From the NCBI GenBank assembly GCA_963575745.1, contig CAUYUJ010004568.1:1-64000 (forward strand): a stretch of DNA of 64,000 bases, in the 5' to 3' direction. The position numbers and the translations under genes are program-made. The notes beneath the pieces are model-generated. The model was not told the origin of the DNA and made no database searches. It was given only the letters and a program-made list of their open reading frames with translations. Position 1 is the stretch's first letter. The number at the start of each line of letters is the position of its first letter. Below are positions 63,060 through 64,000 of the stretch, one piece after another. The stretch is from Prorocentrum cordatum. Taxonomy: Eukaryota; Sar; Dinophyceae; Prorocentrales; Prorocentraceae.

Positions 63060-63725
63060 CGCACTCGCGGATAAGAGTGAGGGGGAAGAGGCGCGGGCGA
63101 AGCTATCCACCCAACGCCCGCCCGCCACCCGACCACCGCCCGCCCGCAACCACCCGCCACCCACCCACCACCCACCCACCACCCACCCACCACCCACCCA
63201 CCACCCACCCACCGCCCACGGCCCACCCGCCACCCACCCATCACCCACCACCCACCAGGGTGGTGTGTGGGCGGTGGGTGCATGGTGGGTGGGCGGTGGG
63301 TGGGTGGTGGGTGGGTGGTGGGGTGGTGGGTGGGTGGTGGGTGGGTGGGTGGTGTGGGGGGTGGGGGGAGGGGGTGTGGGTGGGTGGTGGGTGGGGTGGT
63401 GTGCAGGTGGTGGTAGTGTAGTGCGTGGTGGGTCGGTGGGTGAGTGGTGGATGGGTGGTGGGTGCGCGGTGGATGGGCGTTGCGCGGGCGGTGGGCGGGC
63501 GTTGGGTGGGTGGTGGGTGGGTGGTGGGAGGGCGGTCGAAGGAATTGCCATCCAAACCGCCCACCCGCCCACTCGCCCGCCCACTACCCGCCACCCGCCC
63601 ACCACCCGCCAACCACCCACCCACCATAAACCACAAACCACCCGCCCACCACCCACCACCCACCCACCACGCACCCACCGCGCACCCCCCACCACCCGCC
63701 ACCCACCGCCCCCGCGCGAGGGAAG
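63060..63725. repeat. Alternating (CCACCCA)n / (GGTGGGT)n minisatellite
   Basis: It begins with GCGGATAAGAGTGAGGGGG, the end motif shared with 16160-16190 and 34745-34790. ACCCACC units (63115-63255), then GGTGGGT units (63255-63535), then ACCCACC units again (63555-63715) give complementary arms. Pro/His/Thr or Gly/Trp/Val frames are artefacts. Confidence 0.85.
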
Positions 63726-63729
63726 CGCG

Positions 63730-64000
63730 ACCGCTTGCAGCGCGGCGGCCTGCAGCGCAACAAAGAAAGCCACAAGAGTGCCCTATGGGGGGGCCCGTAT
63801 TGCCGCATGTGGGCTCCGAGAGGGGGCCCGAGAGGGCTCCAAGAACCCCCAAAGACGCCCCGCAGGGGTGATGGAGGGGAGGGGGGAGGGGGAGGGCAAG
63901 ACACGACCCTTGTCATGGAACCATATTGGGGCCCTGTTGAGCCGCTCTCAGTTGCCCCCAGGAGCATGGTCGGGCCCCTCCTGGAGCCCCCATAAGGGCC
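63730..64000. other. End of window, no supportable gene
   Basis: A few CCAAGAAC/GAGGGGGCCCGAGAG-type degenerate units and unique sequence. Nothing is recognised. Confidence 0.4.

Overview
The window looks like nuclear DNA of a dinoflagellate, probably a GC-rich Prorocentrum-like species; the species is inference. Three things point there. (1) A minus-strand leucine-rich-repeat/RluA pseudouridine synthase gene of a type I know from dinoflagellates, broken into exons by introns. (2) Two tandem, slightly decayed dinoflagellate spliced-leader (SL) relics directly in front of an ATG at about 30.84 kb. (3) Decayed retroelements of dinoflagellate type (copia-like, tyrosine-recombinase/DIRS-like, LINE). 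Coding density is very low. Most long open frames lie in GC-rich or simple-sequence DNA and are not genes.

Layout. 0-22 kb: a repeat-dominated desert with many short (about 130-230 bp) dispersed elements with inverted ends, large degenerate AAGAGGCC-type arrays (9.7-11.0, 18.6-20.4, 20.7-21.1 kb), and one small two-exon gene fragment at 16.3-16.6 kb. 22.9-30.9 kb: a minus-strand copia-like element, gag end at 30.84 kb and RNase H end near 23.9 kb, invaded by copies of a 160-bp element. 32.3-34.7 kb: the LRR/pseudouridine synthase gene (minus), with 62-bp minisatellite DNA upstream. 37-43 kb: minisatellites, microsatellites and a 156-bp near-perfect palindrome. 44.2-46.1 kb: a decayed LINE reverse transcriptase (plus). 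49.0-56.4 kb: a decayed tyrosine-recombinase retroelement (minus) carrying Gag-like, RT, RNase H, recombinase and cytosine-methyltransferase-like parts, interrupted by repeat DNA. 56.6-58.8 kb: triplet repeats and a CpG-dense stretch. 59.4-62.0 kb: exons of two unidentified minus-strand genes, one with a MIB/HERC2-like domain. 63.1-63.7 kb: fold-back minisatellites.

The most interesting theme is intron and insertion biology. The first resolvable intron of the pseudouridine synthase gene (33689-33884) is itself a dispersed repeat: related sequences with inverted ends lie at about 6.5 kb and 47.4 kb. This is what an introner (intron-generating transposon) predicts. A second intron of the gene has inverted-end similarity and a 5-bp direct repeat at its splice junctions. 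A third is about 500 bp of almost pure poly(T), and a similar poly(T) candidate intron sits in the tyrosine-recombinase element. At least seven other short inverted-end families occur in the window. The 160-bp family in the copia element is flanked by direct duplications of very different lengths (8, about 29 and about 66 bp).

Exon joins were made by eye from reading frame, splice dinucleotides and remembered family sequence. No database search or alignment was run.
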